DNA from: Elysia marginata
Taxonomy: Eukaryota > Mollusca > Gastropoda > Plakobranchidae
Assembly (NCBI GenBank): GCA_019649035.1
Contig: BMAT01002771.1
Span: 155,306-181,298, forward strand
DNA length: 25,993 nucleotides
Direction: 5' to 3'
Shown: piece after piece, positions 1-10,300 of the stretch
How the letters are laid out: every line of letters begins with the position of its first letter
Numbering within the stretch: position 1 is the stretch's first letter
Translations under genes and position numbers: made by a program
The notes under the pieces: model-generated
The model's input: only the letters and a program-made list of their open reading frames with translations
The model's database searches: none
Told to the model about the DNA's origin: nothing

Positions 1-205
1 GAAAGATCCATGTGACCAAAATTCCAATATGATTATCCCGTAAATGAAAAAAAAAAAGGAAATATTTGAATGGCCTTTTTCTGTTTCTGGATTTAGTTGC
101 AAAAAGTGGAAAATTAAAGCCATAAAAGAATTTAGCATAACTATAGAAATATGTCTTCTGGCAAAGTTTAATACTGATTTCTTGGATCTTGGTTTGTCTG
201 TGCAG
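1..205 (+). other. Intron of PIK3R (3' part)
   Basis: AT-rich sequence ending in a polypyrimidine tract and AG acceptor at 204-205. No other feature is seen. Confidence 0.8.
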
Positions 206-324
206 GAGATGCAGCTAAAGCATCAAGCTTTGGACGCCTTCAAGGAGACATTGCTAGTATTCCAGGAGCAGATGGAACTCACCCGTCGCTCCATGCAGGA
301 CGCTGCTCAGCATGATGTGCCCAG
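206..324 (+). CDS. PIK3R1: PIK3R exon: inter-SH2 coiled coil, first part in the window
   Basis: The exon starts after the acceptor tttgtctgtgcag and begins with EMQLKHQALDAFKETLLVF. It ends inside an Arg codon (AG|) before the donor gttagt. The heptad-like, charged sequence fits the long antiparallel helix of the iSH2 domain that grips the adaptor-binding domain of p110. The open frame continues to the left into the intron, but the polypyrimidine acceptor marks the true boundary. Confidence 0.88.
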
Positions 325-3184
325 GTTAGTGCCTGCCACTGAAAACTGTTGTGACCCATGTCTGGTTGAGTTGAGGGGAGATTGGCCTGGTTTAGTTGCA
401 TTTTTTTATCTGTTCTCAATTTAAAATTTAAAGCATGACTTTTTCAGTCTTGTCTCATGTTTCAACATAACTACTTATCAAGATGTCCTGATAAGGTAGG
501 GCTTTTTATCTGATTGAGCCAAAATCTCCCAGAGCTCCACCATGTGGTCACCTTTTGATTTGTAGTGTATTTTGTAAGTCTCTTACTTGATCAAAGTAGT
601 GAGATGTTTAAGATCCGTTTCATTCGTGGGTAGAAACTTTCATGAAATTTTTATGAATATCTGAAGACTGCCTATTTTTTAGATGATTTTTTACTTGTTT
701 GGCCATAAGTCCTTGCTGTGATTTGTTGAGGTTACTCATAACTGCTCACACGAAATTAATATATCCACTTAACTATTTCAAATATCTGTGGGGTTTTGAT
801 GTTTTGTTTTAACTTAACACTAAACATGTCTTTGTTGATATATAAATTCCAAATATTGCCATTCATAGTATTATTCTAAAAACTGGCAATAACAATGTTT
901 AAACCTGCTGTAAGAATGTCTTTACATTGTCCATTCTCATTTCATCCACAGATTAAATGAGAACTTAGAGCTCCTTAAGGCTAGATTTAATAGGATACAA
1001 GAAAGCAAAAGTGCTCTGGAGGTAAATACCACTTATTCCTGAAACTGACTTACACAAAGTTTAAAATTATGTACATACATCATTTGTAATATTATTCCCT
1101 ATTGTTGCATAAATTTCACATCAACATGTAATTTTTTAAATTATATAATAATCTTAATCTACACCCATTAAAATAATTGCCCCAAATCTGGCTTACAGTT
1201 TATTTTATAGTTTTCTTTCATTGCAATAAATATTTAATACTATGTTCAATCCACTTTAAGGTTGATCATTTTAGGGTCACCTGAATACCTCAAAACTTTT
1301 TTGTTGCATCTGGAGCCTTTAACGTTCCCTAAGGCATTGAACTTCCGGCTCATATAGAGTTTGTCTGGTATAAACATTAAAAATCTGTATCTTGTAAGTT
1401 CTTCTAGTTGATGACTAGTAACATGTATTTTAATAATATTCTGCATCTTACTGAATAAATTATTCTGTACCCACTTTCACAACTGCAGTATTTGTGTAAA
1501 ATTCTATGAACATTGCTTTGTCACAATTTAATCAAATGTGTAACTTTTCAATAGGTTGATGTAGATCGTCGCTCTACAACCAACAGACAGTTGATAGGTG
1601 ATATGAACTCCATGAAGCCTGAGATCAAGAGACTCAACAAGCAGAGAGAACAGTGGAAGAAATGGTTGTTAGACAAAGGAAAAACTCAAGACTATTTGGA
1701 CAATTTGTTGGAGGGACGGAGAGAGAAGTGAGTGATCAGATTTTGTTTTAGCTTCGGCAATCACGACACCGGAAAGAAAATCTCAAAAGGACATGAATGA
1801 TGTTAATTACTGATGAATTTGGGTGCACAATATCATGAATATGAAAGTTAAAAAAAGAATGACTTATACCTGAACTTGGGTTTTCTTGGTGTTTTTTTTT
1901 ATCTTTGTATTGTGAGTTACAACTATTAACAAATTAAAAAAGATTCTATCATCTGTTTCCCTTTGTTTTTGTTGAAAATTGATAAGAATTGTTACCTTCA
2001 ATGGAAAAAATATGTTGTCTTTTCAATGTGTATGCAAATTGAGTGCTTAAAATGGATAGTATACATATTTAATTAAGCTTAAACTGAGCGTTGATGCTTT
2101 TTTTTACTAGTATAAGAAAGGTTGTTTTTTTTTTTACAAAGTGTATGCTTGAAACATGAAGGTTTTTATGACAATTTGTAAGAAATGTTTTTATGGCAAG
2201 ATTATTTTTTTTTATGTGTCTGCTATTGCCTTTTTTTTTTACTTACAGCATTCAAAGAGAGGTAGGTGGTGAACCTGAATACATTCCCCATCATGATGAG
2301 TCTTTATGGCTTCTCAACTGCCAGAGGTCCCAAGCAGAAACCTATCTATACAACAAACCAGATGGAACCTTCTTAATTCGTCCCAAACCTGAAGAGGGTG
2401 ATGTTTTTGCCCTCTCAATTATGTAAGTAGTAACCATTAAATTGAAGTTCAGTGTCAAGAAGAGGGCTTTGTTTATTGAATGTTTATTGGTTACAGTTAG
2501 ATAAGTTTTTAGAGGGTGATATTTTTGCTTTTGAACGGTAGAAGCAAAGTTAAGTGTCAGAAAACGGTGCAAGTTTTTAAATACATTTAAGAGCTTTGGG
2601 CAACCATGTATATTTTCACTTACAAGATCAATGGAGCCTGCTCACAAAGGTTTTAATAAAAAGAAACAAAGCTTTATTATCAATTTTTTATTGTCTTTCA
2701 TTTTTGTACAATATTTTTCTCTTTTTTGTTATGGGATATTTTTTTTCCAACTAAACTGGTATTTTCATGACCATCACTTTCGTTAAAATTTGTGACCACT
2801 CATTAGATCAATCATCAGTCTTTCTTTTTTGTGAGTCACATTATGGTTCTTTATAATTGTGTAGTTTTGTCTTATTTTTGTTTTGTCGTTTTTTAAGCAA
2901 ATGTCTTTTTGTGAAAAAGAAATCTAATGTTTCTTTATTTTTAAAATTCCAGGTGCAGAGGAAGTATTGGTCACTGCAAAATTTACCACAGCAATACAGG
3001 CTATGGCTTTGTGGAACCCTTCCTCATCTTCCCTACTCTCAAAGAGCTGGTCATACACTACAGAGGCACATCATTAGCGGAGCACAATAATGACTTGGAT
3101 ATTAAACTGTTATACCCTGCCCGCGCCTCTATGTCTGCAGCCGTTTCACAACAAGACCCCTACATGAGCATGAATCAGTTGTAG
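206..3184 (+). CDS. PIK3R1: PI3-kinase class IA regulatory subunit, C-terminal part (5 exons: 206-324, 952-1021, 1555-1727, 2249-2422, 2953-3184)
   Basis: This is the C-terminal part of the p85-type adaptor, which binds and restrains the p110 lipid kinase and recruits it to phosphotyrosine (YxxM) sites at the membrane. Splicing the five exons gives an open frame of about 222 residues ending in TAG at 3182-3184. In order they encode the second half of the inter-SH2 coiled coil (MNSMKPEIKRLNKQREQW matches the family pattern MNSIKPDL...RDQY), a linker, the HHDE..W start of the C-terminal SH2 domain, the phosphate-binding strand TFLIRPK, the TGYGFVEP block and the LKELVIHY block. The usual YP.. 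end is followed by a tail of about 20 residues. All introns are GT/AG. The SH3, RhoGAP and N-terminal SH2 parts would lie before base 1. Invertebrates usually have one p85 gene, so the symbol marks the family, not strict orthology to one vertebrate paralogue. Confidence 0.95.
952..1021 (+). CDS. PIK3R1: PIK3R exon: inter-SH2 coiled coil, short middle exon
   Basis: This 70-base exon completes the split Arg codon and encodes LNENLELLKARFNRIQES followed by KSALE. The acceptor is ttcatccacag and the donor is gtaaat. It is too short for an ordinary ORF scan, but both joins keep frame with its neighbours. Confidence 0.88.
1555..1727 (+). CDS. PIK3R1: PIK3R exon: end of inter-SH2 coiled coil
   Basis: The exon opens after the acceptor cttttcaatag with VDVDRRSTTNRQLIGD, then MNSMKPEIKRLNKQREQWKK, and ends in the codon AA| before gtgagt. 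This is the best-conserved iSH2 block, equivalent to the p85-alpha stretch that starts RRMNSIKPDL. It leads into the linker before the C-terminal SH2 domain. Confidence 0.92.
2249..2422 (+). CDS. PIK3R1: PIK3R exon: first half of the C-terminal SH2 domain
   Basis: The exon follows the acceptor cttacag. It encodes a linker with YIPHHDESLW (the start of cSH2), then CQRSQAETYLYNKPDGTFLI and RPKPEEGDVFALSI, and ends as AT| at the donor gtaagt. The invariant SH2 arginine is present (FLIR). The two residues after it are P-K, not the common E-S of FLVRES, so the phosphate loop is altered relative to vertebrate p85. Confidence 0.94.
2953..3184 (+). CDS. PIK3R1: PIK3R last coding exon: second half of the C-terminal SH2 domain and tail
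   Basis: The exon follows the acceptor aaaattccag. It encodes CRGSIGHCKIYHSNTGYGFV, then the EPFLIFPTLKELVIHYRGTS block and LLYPARA, which complete the SH2 fold. A tail then reads SMSAAVSQQDPYMSMNQL and stops at TAG. Vertebrate p85-alpha ends soon after its YPVY..., so this tail is longer. It contains Y-M-S-M, the classic YxxM consensus recognised by p85 SH2 domains themselves. Confidence 0.94.
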
Positions 3185-4382
3185 CCCTGGTGGGCCAGAG
3201 CAGCCGGCTCTGTCTCCCTATTCCTTCCATCCATCAACTCATTACTCTCGGGAAAAAGCAGTTCCAAGCATTGTTTACCTTTTGTTTGCAGTGCATGATC
3301 TTGGCACTATTTTACATCAGTCTTCACTATGGACCTTCCTGCTGGTTCTAGGCATTCCTACATCTTGACCATGTCTGACATGGATGGACCAGTCAAGTGT
3401 TGCACAGGAAAATATAAAAGCTTCAACTTCACCCTGAAAAGTTCTATCTGTTGGAGACAAAAAGGTGAAAGAGGAATCGCCTTTGGAATCTTTGCAGCCA
3501 ATTTCTGCTCCAACTACTGTTATTATGCGATGATTCAATATCTGATGATCGTAGACGTACAAAAACAGTGAATATCATGTATTTGATAGCTTATCTTTTT
3601 TTTTCCCAAAGATATGTTAAATAATTCAAGTGGATCATTCTTCGTTGTGATCTCGTGGGGTGGATTCAGACTATAAGCTGTTGAAGAATAGAGGACTAAA
3701 TATTGTTTGTTTGTGATGGTCCTATCAGTGCATGGTGTGTTTGCAATTTACTTATTCCAGATACATCTGGTTTCATCTGCTTTCCTGCCCATGTTTAATT
3801 TTGTGGAATCTGCCCACAAATTGAGCTGGTGAATTACATTTTCACCAAACCTCTAAAACTTGTTTGACTTTGGCTCTTAAGCCTGCATGACCTTGACTCA
3901 GGAAATTTCCATATGGAATAACATAACTCAATTAAATATTTACTGCCGGAATCTATTCAAGCTGATACCATACTCATCCAGTATAATTGCTCGGTCTCTA
4001 TAAGGCTTCATCAGGAACATGTGCTGGAAAATAAATACTTACACTTTCAACAGCCCAAGCTCCACAAACTCCCTCCACTCTCCTGCTCTTTCTTACAATG
4101 CCCAGTGAAAATCGGCCCTTTTTCAAAGCATTTTTGGGATTTGTCCTGATATGAAGTTTGGCCCAGGCATATCATAAAGATTGTTAAAAGATTATTTTGA
4201 GATGCTGCTTTATTTAAACACAAGAAACCGGGGATGTCTTTGATCGTTGATTTAAGAGAATTTGAGATTTGCAGGGAAGTTACGAGAACATTTCGTCATA
4301 TGCTATGTTATGCCAGACATAGTAAATTTGAAAATGTGCAAAGGTTTAGCGAAAGCACTCTCATTGTAGGAAATCAATCTTC

Positions 4383-4388
4383 AATAAA
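4383..4388 (+). terminator. Candidate polyadenylation signal AATAAA
   Basis: AATAAA about 1.2 kb after the PIK3R stop codon. It would give the shorter of two likely 3' UTRs. Confidence 0.4.
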
Positions 4389-4762
4389 AAAAATTTTTGC
4401 ATAACCCATTTTCTTGCAATCATCATTCCCTCATTAGCGGCCGATTGTATATATACATTCATGAGACATTTGTGCATCCTATGCGCGTAGAAAAAAAACA
4501 CCGAGAGTGCATCTGTGCCTTGTCAGCAAATTGTCATTGCTTATAATGAAGCATCTACAGTACTGATTAAAATGGCATCTGTATAAAAGTTCATACTTAC
4601 AAAAAATTTTCATTTTCAAATTGCCTCTAAAAAATTTTTTTGCAGAAAATAAAGGGACTTGGGTTGACTTTATGCAGTTCAGATAAAAAAAACAACAACT
4701 ATCGTTTACTGTACAAATAGAAGAGAAAAAAGGCAACAAGACCATCCATTGTTTTTTTGTTG

Positions 4763-4785
4763 TTTTTTTTTTTGGGGGGGGGGGG
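4763..4785. repeat. T11-G12 homopolymer junction
   Basis: A run of 11 T followed directly by 12 G. This is simple sequence or possibly an assembly artefact; the G run could form a tetraplex. Confidence 0.8.
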
Positions 4786-5064
4786 TTCACATTTCTTTTT
4801 GTCCTTGTTGTACAGTGTGATATTGTTTTTGCTTCTTTTGTTCCCATTTCAAAGTTCTTTACTGTAAGCAACCTTAATAATATATATATATCCCTAGTCA
4901 TTGATATTTTTTTTCCACTTTGTTTTCCAATTTTTACCACCATGTTGAAAATCAAACTCGTTTAAATTTTCTTTCTGCTTTTGATCCATTGTAATTTATT
5001 TGGACCATATGGAGGAATCTGTTGTGAAGTGTTCTGAAATAGTAGAAACTACCACCAAATATGT

Positions 5065-5098
5065 TGTGTATATATATATATGTGTGTATATATATATG
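5065..5098. repeat. TG/TA microsatellite
   Basis: Alternating purine-pyrimidine tract made of two (TA)n blocks separated and preceded by TG repeats. Simple sequence in the presumed 3' UTR. Confidence 0.85.
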
Positions 5099-6211
5099 TA
5101 TTAATCTGTCTTAATGCAGCTGGTGTCTACATATTCATAAAGCTCAACCCTATGTTTCGGACTATTAGTTGTCTATCAACCCCTGCTATCTCATCAGCCC
5201 CCAGCATTCAGGATAGATCTAACCTTTTTTTTACGTTTGTAAATATTTGTCTAAATGTCATGAATAGTGGGTTGTAACGTTTTTTTTAACTTAGGCTTAC
5301 TGTTACATTAGATGTCTCTGTGCGAAGGTATTTTTTATCCTTTCTTTCCTTTGCACCTTTGCGCTGTTAATTTAAAAAAAAAGTCCAATGATCATCAGTG
5401 AAGCCAGTTCCTTTTGCCAGCATTTATTAGAAAATAGCTATACAATATTCGTAAATGCAAAAAAAAAAAAGGCACAATTTGCAATTTGACCCAACAGTCA
5501 AGGTCTTAAAATAGATAACTTGATTGCTTTTACAAAGAAGCCCGTTTCCTCTGCAAATTCAAGAGAATAAGACAAATTGGAAAAGACCACAACATAATTT
5601 GTTTCCTTACACTTTTTGGCAAAGGCTTATTACGGATTAAGATGTTTAGTCACAAAAACAAAATTGCAAAAGTTGCTTTAGCCACTCTTGAACAGATAGC
5701 TACCTAAAACATTGTTAGAAAGCTTTATCAGCACTTTTTGTTTAATTAGTTGTTAATGTATTGTCTGTGGTGACTAAAAGATTGTGTGGGAGTGCTTAGC
5801 ATGGGTGCCTGTGGTAACATGAGTCATATTTCAGAATCAAAACTTTGACTCAAAAGTGTAGATTGTTTGATGAATTTACTGCAGTAATGGTGTATACTGC
5901 TCTAGGAGTGATATAGGAAATGAAAGTTCTAACTGTGTGGTAGAAGCAGCCAGAGCTGATCAATGAGATTTAACAAGTCATCAAAAAGTTATCACCTGTA
6001 CATATTGTTACAGTGATGGTAATGTTAAAAGTTTATTTACTGTATGATATTAAAATTTGTATGGTGATCGTTTAACTCTATAGGGCATCTGGGGCTGAAC
6101 TTCATTGTTGTTGCCATTTTGATACTGTTGTCTAACAAGGAAATATGTTTTGTTTGTGTTCTAAAATTACATAATGAATATATATATTATATGACAAATG
6201 ATGGCAAAAGT

Positions 6212-6217
6212 AATAAA
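6212..6217 (+). terminator. Candidate distal polyadenylation signal AATAAA
   Basis: AATAAA with a GT-rich element (gtgatgtcttc) about 25 bases downstream, the normal arrangement of a cleavage site. It would give a 3' UTR of about 3 kb. Confidence 0.4.
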
Positions 6218-6515
6218 AAATAGTTTTTGAACAAAAGTGATGTCTTCTTTAATATGTTAATGGCCTGTATGGTTTGTCAAATTACAAATCCATGTGAATT
6301 TCTAAATGATTTGGAGTTGTGCTAAATCCATTTTAATGCTTCAGGTAATCTTCCATTGTATCTTGATTGGACAAAAACAAACAAAAAAGAAAAACTATCT
6401 TTTAATTAATTAAAATGAAATTTGTTTTCAGAAAATAAAGGAAATTTAGGTGTCTTTCCTACTGAAAATATCTGGATATCAAGCGTGTAGCTACTCTAAG
6501 GCTGCAAGGCTAAGG

Positions 6516-6530
6516 NCCCCCCCCCCCCCC
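6516..6530. repeat. Ambiguous base followed by C14 run
   Basis: The only N in the window sits immediately before 14 consecutive C. The length here is probably uncertain in the assembly. Confidence 0.9.
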
Positions 6531-6639
6531 ACTACCCAACAGTCACTGTCACCCATCTAGATAGAGCTTCTTTTTGTTTATCCTTCATGATAGCCCATTC
6601 ATCCGGAATTGTTTACATTTTAACACAAGACTGTGGCAA

Positions 6640-6714
6640 CCAATCGGATTAAAGTGAGCTAAGGTGTAGTATTCTTCCTAACCAATCGCAATTACGTAGT
6701 ATTCAGCAGCCAAT
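6640..6714. promoter_or_regulatory. Cluster of three CCAAT boxes
   Basis: CCAAT occurs at 6640-6644, 6682-6686 and 6710-6714, each in the context (A/G)(A/C)CCAATC(A/G), which resembles NF-Y sites. A reverse ATTGG lies at 6857-6861. Spacing of 42 and 28 bases in otherwise AT-rich DNA suggests a promoter for a transcript starting before 7090. No TATA box is convincing. A transposon-derived promoter is possible because the third box lies in an inverted repeat arm. Confidence 0.4.
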
Positions 6715-6865
6715 CAGTGTGCTAGGAGGCTAGCCCTCGCTGTTTTGGGTTTCCCACGATACGATTGTTATATTAAACAATATGGGAAGGGCAAGCGCAT
6801 GACATAATTTGACTGCTGCAAAGGTATGATTACAAGGCTAGCCTCCTAGCACACTAATTGGCTGC
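6706..6865. repeat. 30-bp inverted repeat with 100-bp loop
   Basis: The left arm (6706-6735) and right arm (6836-6865) are reverse complements at 29 of 30 positions; the core is gtgtgctaggaggctagcc. Each arm holds a CCAAT/ATTGG motif near its outer end. It could be a foldback element, a small MITE or a symmetric regulatory block. No clear target-site duplication is seen. Confidence 0.85.
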
Positions 6866-7027
6866 AGCAGGGTCGCAGCAGGCCTAACTTGTGGTCTATC
6901 TTTAGATTTGGCCTAGGGGGAGTTTATCTAGAATCAACAAGGGCTTTAGGCTATGCGATATGTGAAGTTTGTACTTCGGAAAAGGGTTTTTTTGTGGCTT
7001 GAAGTAATGGTGTAGGGAACCCCAGTG

Positions 7028-7045
7028 TAGATCTAGATCTAGATT
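7028..7045. repeat. TCTAGA short tandem palindromic repeat
   Basis: tagatctagatctagatt is three overlapping copies of a palindromic hexamer just upstream of the zinc-finger-like reading frame. Simple sequence; no function is inferred. Confidence 0.7.
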
Positions 7046-7089
7046 TTTTTAGTTATCGCGATTGATTGTCTGCTGATATTTTGTTGGAC

Positions 7090-7317
7090 ATGAATCATGC
7101 AGACTATCTGCTCAGCATTAAATTCAATAGTTTAGATAGAGAGGAGAAGCTTGCCATAAAAAGACTTGGTCCACACCAGCCCAAAGACTTTGTGTTGTGT
7201 GTAAAAGATGGAAAACAAATTAAATCATTTCAGAATTATTGGTACGATCGTTGTTCGTGGCTCACAGTGAGTATCGAACGAAAATGTTTATTTTGTTTTA
7301 ATTATTTGTTGTTTTGA
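7090..7317 (+). pseudogene. TTF-type zinc-finger fragment of a hAT/ZMYM-like protein
   Basis: From the ATG at 7090 the frame reads about 75 residues. The pattern LAIKRLGPHQPKDF, then SFQNYWYDRCSWLT, then ERKCLFCFNYLLF matches the N-terminal layout of hAT-type transposases and ZMYM1-like genes, where (F)..WY....WL(T)...(E)..n.LFCF.CLLF forms the TTF zinc finger. The expected second Cys of FCFxCLLF is Tyr here (FCFNYLLF), and the frame stops right after the motif. No dimerisation domain, DDE core or further zinc finger follows. A GTGAGT inside the codons after WLT could be a splice donor, so a rapidly evolving first exon is an alternative. The call rests on family pattern memory only. Confidence 0.55.
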
Positions 7318-10300
7318 ATAAGCATAATACATGTGCGCATGGATCGTATCATTGGAATTTAACCTCCCTTAGTTTTTTTAATCAGCTGCAAGAAACATAT
7401 GTAATTATTTTGACCACCGAAATATCTAAAAGGACCAGCCTCCCCAATCAAACTGGTCAGCCGACGCCCTTGCTGGATATGTTGTCAAGCAAATGGCCAA
7501 ATGAAAAAGACACTGCATAAAACAGGTGAAAATTTTCAAGACTTCTGTTGACATCTCTGTAGTTTGTAAAAGAAAAAAATCATAGGAAGGTGTAAAATTG
7601 TCTTGCGCTGGATGATACATTTACTCATTTTTCAAATAAATGCCTGTTTTTCTTGACGAGAGTTAGGGTCAACCTTGTTTCCAACTTTGTATTCAAAGCA
7701 AGCAATAAAAAGTCCTTTTATTTCTCCTGATAAATTTTATAGAATGACCTCATTTTAAACCCACTTCGTTGTCAGCTGAATAATGGTGCAATCTATATTT
7801 AGCCTGTTTACCTGGTCCTTGTCAGCTTGTAAGATAATACAGAGGTATTGCAATATTATGATTATATCAAACAAAAAATGAATCTTATCTCGGTTTTTTT
7901 TTTCTAGTTTTTAATACAATAACAGGGATGCAAGTTTTCCGATTTTTGCAGAATTCCGATGTTTAAGCAGTTTTCTTTATACAAAAAAGGAAAGTTTGAA
8001 AACTTCTTGGTAAGAATTATTAAAGAAAATCCTCTTAGCTGCAGCTGTATAGAAAATAAAACACTTGTTTTGAGTTGTACAGCTGTGTAGGCCCTAGTGG
8101 TGTAATTGTATCTATCTATTTTAGTTGATCTATCAAAGATTCTATAGGGCGGCTATAAAATCATTACCAGGCAGAACATTCTATAGGATGTCAAAATTTT
8201 CCTGCCTTTTGTTCATAAGGGGCTTGCACCTCTGCAATAAAAAGTTGATACTGTGATAGATAGTGTAAAATTTTCTCATTTCACTCATTTTGGAGAAATA
8301 ATGAGACCTTACTCTCAATAAGCCTTACCTTTAATTAATTTCGCCCATAAGTTTGTTGGATCTCATGTCCACTATAAAAAATTTTAAAGACAAAATAGTA
8401 GCCTATTAACCAAAGATCTGCATTGGCATTTATATAATTTTTTATGATGGTGAATACTTGAGAACATGTTTTTCCTTGTACTAAGGTACCATCATGCAAA
8501 CATTGAAAAATGATTTTCTAATGTGTGGGCAATACACAGTTTGCATTTAAAGTCTAATCGCTCCTGAAGCAATTCAGCAATTTCAATCATGGTGTATTTT
8601 TCACTTTAAATTTGCAAAGATATTGCAAACTCGAGAGCCTTTCTTACATCTTTTTCTAGCCCCAAAAGCATTCCTATATATGTTCTTAAGATGTAATATA
8701 TATCTACCAAATGGTATTTTGCCCTACACAGCACTACCAGCTCTTTTAATTGATATGCCAATATTCACCTCAAGCTGCGTTTCCAATGTTCAAAAATCAT
8801 CAGCAAACAGGAAAAGTAACAAGAAAAGATATAACCAAGATGCTTCTGCAGTGAATTTTTCTGAACCGAATAATTTGCATCAACAAAAATAAATAAGATA
8901 TATAATTATGCAGTCGCCTCTGTTGCAGTTGAAGTTAAAAAAAAACAAAAAAAAAACCGAAAGATTCATTGGGATATTTTTTGAGATTTTGAGGGATTAT
9001 TTCTTTCAATGATATATAGTCATGATTGTACTATGTGTGTGCTGCCCAATCTCAATACTGAAAGTAACCAAGAGCCCATTAGTTTGTCTTTTTTTTAAAT
9101 AAAGATTGTGTAGTTCTAGTAGGGGGTCAGCAGTTTTCAAATTCAAATAATGCTGTTTTATACAATTGAAATGTGTGACTCGAAAAATTGAAAATTAGTT
9201 TAGAATTAATTATTTAAAAAATTGAAAATTGAAAGGCCCCTTAGTCTTTCTGAATGTAAAAAATTGGATTGGGAATTTCAAATAGACTTTTCATTTCACA
9301 TTTGAATTAATCTATGCTACCATACAAGGCTAGCACCAAAGGTTTTTTCTATATTTAAATTTAAAAGTAATTACTGATCTATATTGTTAACTTCACAAAA
9401 TGTCTCTAGATATAACCTTATGAATGAGCATCCCTGTTCATGTTTTCGATCCAAAATAATACAACAACCATAATTAAGGAGTTATTTTCTCTCCTTTACA
9501 AAAAAAAATCATTTTATGAATGTTATGGCTTTGGAAAATCAAGTTTTATGGTTTTCTAGTAGTAGTAAAATTGGATCCATTTCTGGGTGGTTCAGAGATT
9601 CAATCTTTTTTTTTGACATTTGGAATTTCTTCATCACATTTCAATTTCCAAGTAGTGGATTTAACATATGCAAAAATAATATGATTTCAACAATAATTCT
9701 GAAATTTGTGAATATGGCAAGGCTATAAAAATTCCTCTTAAAGAATATATTAAACTTGTAAGTATGGATATAAAAGAAAAACAAAGTAAGCCCACAATTT
9801 CAAATTTTCGTTAGACCAGCTTATCACACAGCTGCCAACTAGTACTGAATTCAGTATAAATTTAGTACCAGAATACTGAAGCACTGGTGACAAACCTAGA
9901 ATACTGATAAGAGCTATTCCTGGAGGGAAAGCAACTGCAATCACTAAAATTGAAGAAAAACTTTTGCGTCTATCTTTGGTAAATGAGTTATTACTAAGAT
10001 AAGTGTAATGTTGTTTTTTTTTAGTTATAAATTTGGCATTTCATTTCCAGCAGATCCGCAATATTTTTGTCACTTATTACCATATGCATGTTATCTCATA
10101 TATTGGTAAGATATTTGCCACCTTTTGTTATCTTAAGTACTGCAATGCTTTGCAAAATGCGGACAAAAGCCTCGAAGTACTGGAGCCTGTCGATCAGGAG
10201 AATTCTTAAGCGTAATACAGGCTCTGCTTTATCCAAACTATTCTAATGATAAAAAGAGATAGATCAATAAAAAAATTGGTTGTAAGCACCAGTTTGCTTC

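Larger units (their letters stand above)
325..2952 (+). other. Four PIK3R introns (325-951, 1022-1554, 1728-2248, 2423-2952)
   Basis: The four introns are 627, 533, 521 and 530 bases long, AT-rich, with standard GT donors and AG acceptors preceded by T-rich tracts. I see no RNA gene, transposon or other coding signal in them. Open frames here are chance or read-through from exons. Confidence 0.8.
3185..6240 (+). other. Probable long 3' UTR of PIK3R
   Basis: There is no coding signal after the TAG. AATAAA hexamers occur at 4383-4388 and again at 6212-6217, the latter followed by a GT-rich stretch suitable for cleavage. Either or both could end the transcript. The stretch contains a T11/G12 run (4763-4785) and an alternating TG/TA tract near 5065-5098. 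The extent of the UTR is inferred. The small frames near 3330-3570 on both strands have no recognisable content. Confidence 0.5.

Noticed and set aside
44..205. Open frame upstream of the first PIK3R exon
   Set aside because: It is intron read-through. The sequence has no p85-like content before the acceptor at 204-205.
3317..3571. Overlapping small ORFs on both strands after the PIK3R stop
   Set aside because: No domain pattern, and they lie in the presumed 3' UTR. Opposite-strand frames of similar length suggest chance.
4479..4955. 158-codon - strand ORF
   Set aside because: Its sequence is dominated by Lys/Pro/Thr and Phe runs encoded by homopolymers (A, T and G12 runs); there is no recognisable motif.
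7314..7520. ORF following the TTF zinc-finger fragment
   Set aside because: It does not continue the hAT/ZMYM pattern and shows no conserved residues. I could not place a convincing intron that joins it.
8623..8892. 89-codon + strand ORF
   Set aside because: Weak Phe/Leu-rich start with no ATG at the beginning, AT-driven composition and no motif.
9835..9910. Clustered TACTG words and a near palindrome
   Set aside because: Suggestive of an old repeat, but I could not define ends, a unit length or a target duplication.
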